A stretch of DNA of 5,517 bases. It comes from Caldifarciminota bacterium. Lineage in GTDB: Bacteria > Hydrothermota > Tepidihabitantia > Tepidihabitantales > JAOUPE01. Under the pieces are notes generated by a model. The model saw only the letters and a program-made list of their open reading frames with translations, was not told the DNA's origin and did no database searches. The position numbers and the translations under genes were made by a program. The DNA lies in the NCBI GenBank assembly GCA_029880025.1, contig JAOUPE010000119.1:1-5517 (forward strand). The letters are read 5' to 3'. Every line of letters begins with the position of its first letter. Position 1 is the first letter of the stretch. Positions 4,271-5,517 of this stretch are shown here, piece after piece.

Positions 4271-4276
4271 CTTTGT

Positions 4277-4283
4277 CCTCCTT
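4277..4283 (-). promoter_or_regulatory. Ribosome binding site of the PorV-like gene
   Basis: On the minus strand AAGGAGG lies 6 bases before ATG 4270 and overlaps the TAA stop (4284-4282) of the preceding gene. It is the only strong Shine-Dalgarno sequence I see in the window. It fixes the start upstream of the repeat rather than at the GTG inside it, and indicates translational coupling. Confidence 0.9.
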
Positions 4284-5517
4284 AGTGAATTACCGCAAAT
4301 TTACCAATCTGATTACCAACCTTAGATTCGACATGGAAAATGTAGATTCCACTCGCAACCAAAGCCTCGGAACGGTTTAGTAAATTCCAAACTTCGGTTC
4401 CACCTAAGTCATTTGTCACTGGATGGGTTGGTTCGTCACGCCGTTCACTCGATTCCTTGTGTTCAATTACTCTGATTAAATCACCGGCTAAGGTGAAGAT
4501 ACGGATTTTGCATTCGTTGGGCAGCCGGGTAAAGGCAATTTGTCGTTCGTAACGGTTCTGTTCCCAACGGTTAGTTACGATATAAGGGTTGGGTGTAACT
4601 ATCACATTCAGCTTATAGGTCGTATCCTCTCTGAACTTAAGCTCTGCATCCTTGGTATCTAATTCATACCAATATCCAGATGGTGCTCGGGCATAGCCTT
4701 TTGGACCATAAGCAATCCAGATGTCCCCGGGTTGAATTAAATCACGTAGCGTACCAACGCCACTCAGAATTCTACGTCTTAAATATATTGGTTGTCCGCA
4801 GATATACAAGTAGCTATCATCCTCCCTTAGAATTGGCGAAGGGGGAGTGGTTGGGGTTGGGCGATGGCTAAAGTTCCAGCAGTTGGCCCGCTTCATATTT
4901 ACAACTGAATCACTCTCACTAGCCCAATAGCGATATCCAGAAAAGAAAATCTGAGTGTTGGTAGTAATATCGGTTATCTCAGGTGTAAGGCTGTCCGGTG
5001 AACGTCCTTGCCAGACAATCCTGAAATCACCACCTCGATAGGGCCAGATTGGATAGGGAGACAATTCAACCTTTAAGCTTTCGGCAGGGTAATTTCCAGA
5101 AATAACAATTACCGTATCAATAAATTTTGATGGTCGTTTCATTGAAATCTCATGGGTCAGTTTCAAACCATCAAAGACCGGTGCACCATTAAGTCGAGTT
5201 TTCGCGGACAGGATGTTATAGATATATCCGCTATTTTCCAATACCGTGTCACATTCACCATCCGGGTCACGAATTACATAGTAACGGTAACTTGGCAGAA
5301 CTGCGGTTCTAACCGTATCCCGGTACTTGTTTGGATTGGTATAGGCAAGATAGGCTTCCAGCCAGGTGATATATTCAGGATTAGGGTCAAGAAACCGTAT
5401 CTGGTATTTCTTGCCAGTGATGAGTGAAGGCTCAACAATCTCAGCCGAAATTTTCACTCCTATTTTCAAACTCGTATCACCGACAAGTTTTGCCTCCAAC
5501 TGAGCTGGTGGCGCCAG
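4282..5517 (-). CDS. Large surface/secreted protein with T9SS-like C-terminal sorting domain, N-terminus missing
   Basis: The frame is open to the window edge, so the 411 visible residues are the C-terminal part of a longer protein; TTG 5499 is probably only an internal codon. The last 105 or so residues form a sorting-domain-like unit: VTPNPYI (307-313), IAFTRLPNECKIRIFTLAGD (327-346), EVWNLLNR (375-382), VASGIYIFHVES (387-398) and GKFAVIH at the end. This PNPY, FTLAGD, WNLLNR, ASGIYIF pattern is characteristic of C-terminal domains in FCB-type and WOR-3-type secreted proteins that use type IX-like export. The upstream part is beta-rich, with many Tyr, Trp and Pro residues (GDFRIVWQG, GDIWIAYGPKGYA), and I cannot assign a catalytic function. 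It is followed after 11 bp by the PorV-like gene, the expected export partner, so the two are probably cotranscribed. The real substrate role is inferred from the domain and the neighbour. Confidence 0.85.
   Translation of the reverse strand: MAPPAQLEAKLVGDTSLKIGVKISAEIVEPSLITGKKYQIRFLDPNPEYITWLEAYLAYTNPNKYRDTVRTAVLPSYRYYVIRDPDGECDTVLENSGYIYNILSAKTRLNGAPVFDGLKLTHEISMKRPSKFIDTVIVISGNYPAESLKVELSPYPIWPYRGGDFRIVWQGRSPDSLTPEITDITTNTQIFFSGYRYWASESDSVVNMKRANCWNFSHRPTPTTPPSPILREDDSYLYICGQPIYLRRRILSGVGTLRDLIQPGDIWIAYGPKGYARAPSGYWYELDTKDAELKFREDTTYKLNVIVTPNPYIVTNRWEQNRYERQIAFTRLPNECKIRIFTLAGDLIRVIEHKESSERRDEPTHPVTNDLGGTEVWNLLNRSEALVASGIYIFHVESKVGNQIGKFAVIH

Noticed and set aside
4095..4325. A 76-codon plus-strand frame opposite the start of the PorV-like gene
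   Set aside because: It is the antisense of the repeat and of the signal-peptide coding region, with no start-site support.
5497..5499. TTG 5499 as the true start of the sorting-domain protein
   Set aside because: The frame continues open to the window edge, no signal peptide follows the TTG, and proteins with this C-terminal domain are normally longer and exported.
1..5517. CRISPR array or insertion sequence with transposase
   Set aside because: The repeats are few, unevenly spaced and in both orientations, so they are not a CRISPR array. No transposase, integrase or recombinase motif is visible in any frame.

Overview
The window looks like a contig fragment from an uncultured, AT-leaning Gram-negative bacterium. 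Two neighbouring genes on the minus strand point to a type IX-like export system: a PorV/PorQ-type outer-membrane barrel protein, and just upstream a large surface protein ending in a gliding/T9SS-like C-terminal sorting domain. That pairing, plus families of small repeats that are read through as protein, fits a candidate phylum of the FCB/WOR-3 kind. The taxonomic guess is inference; no rRNA or tRNA gene is present.

Layout, left to right. Positions 1-126 are one arm of a near-perfect inverted repeat. It runs without a stop codon into a plus-strand gene for a probable lipoprotein of unknown function (to 1075). A short degenerate repeat copy (1083-1162) follows, then a SAM-dependent methyltransferase gene (1174-1944). 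Convergent with it is a minus-strand gene for a DUF559/PD-(D/E)XK-type nuclease-like protein (1952-2704). The 432 bp from 2705 to 3136 hold no convincing gene: a promoter for the nuclease-like gene, the second inverted-repeat arm (2819-2944), a full repeat copy (2861-3031) and a hairpin (3084-3114). The rest is a minus-strand operon: the sorting-domain protein (5517-4282, incomplete at its N-terminus), then after 11 bp, with a strong Shine-Dalgarno sequence, the PorV-like gene (4270-3137).

The most striking content is the repeat family. The simplest copy (4155-4259, 105 bp) contains an 89-bp dyad (4160-4248). It is built from four 7-base words (ACACYGA-like) on each arm, spaced 10, 9 and 10 bases, with no bulges. 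Other copies carry nested inserts: a 57-bp module, and 13-15 bp palindromes with the core GCCTNAGGC. The indels I can measure against the simplest copy in the full 171-bp copy, +57 and +9, are multiples of three. The repeat is open in one frame and is fused in that frame to the signal sequence of two unrelated exported proteins, the PorV-like protein and the lipoprotein. I infer a translated, signal-peptide-extending repeat, comparable in logic (not in sequence) to the in-frame palindromic elements of Rickettsia. The methyltransferase and nuclease-like genes, lying between the inverted arms, are more AT-rich than the export operon in the lines I sampled and may be accessory cargo.
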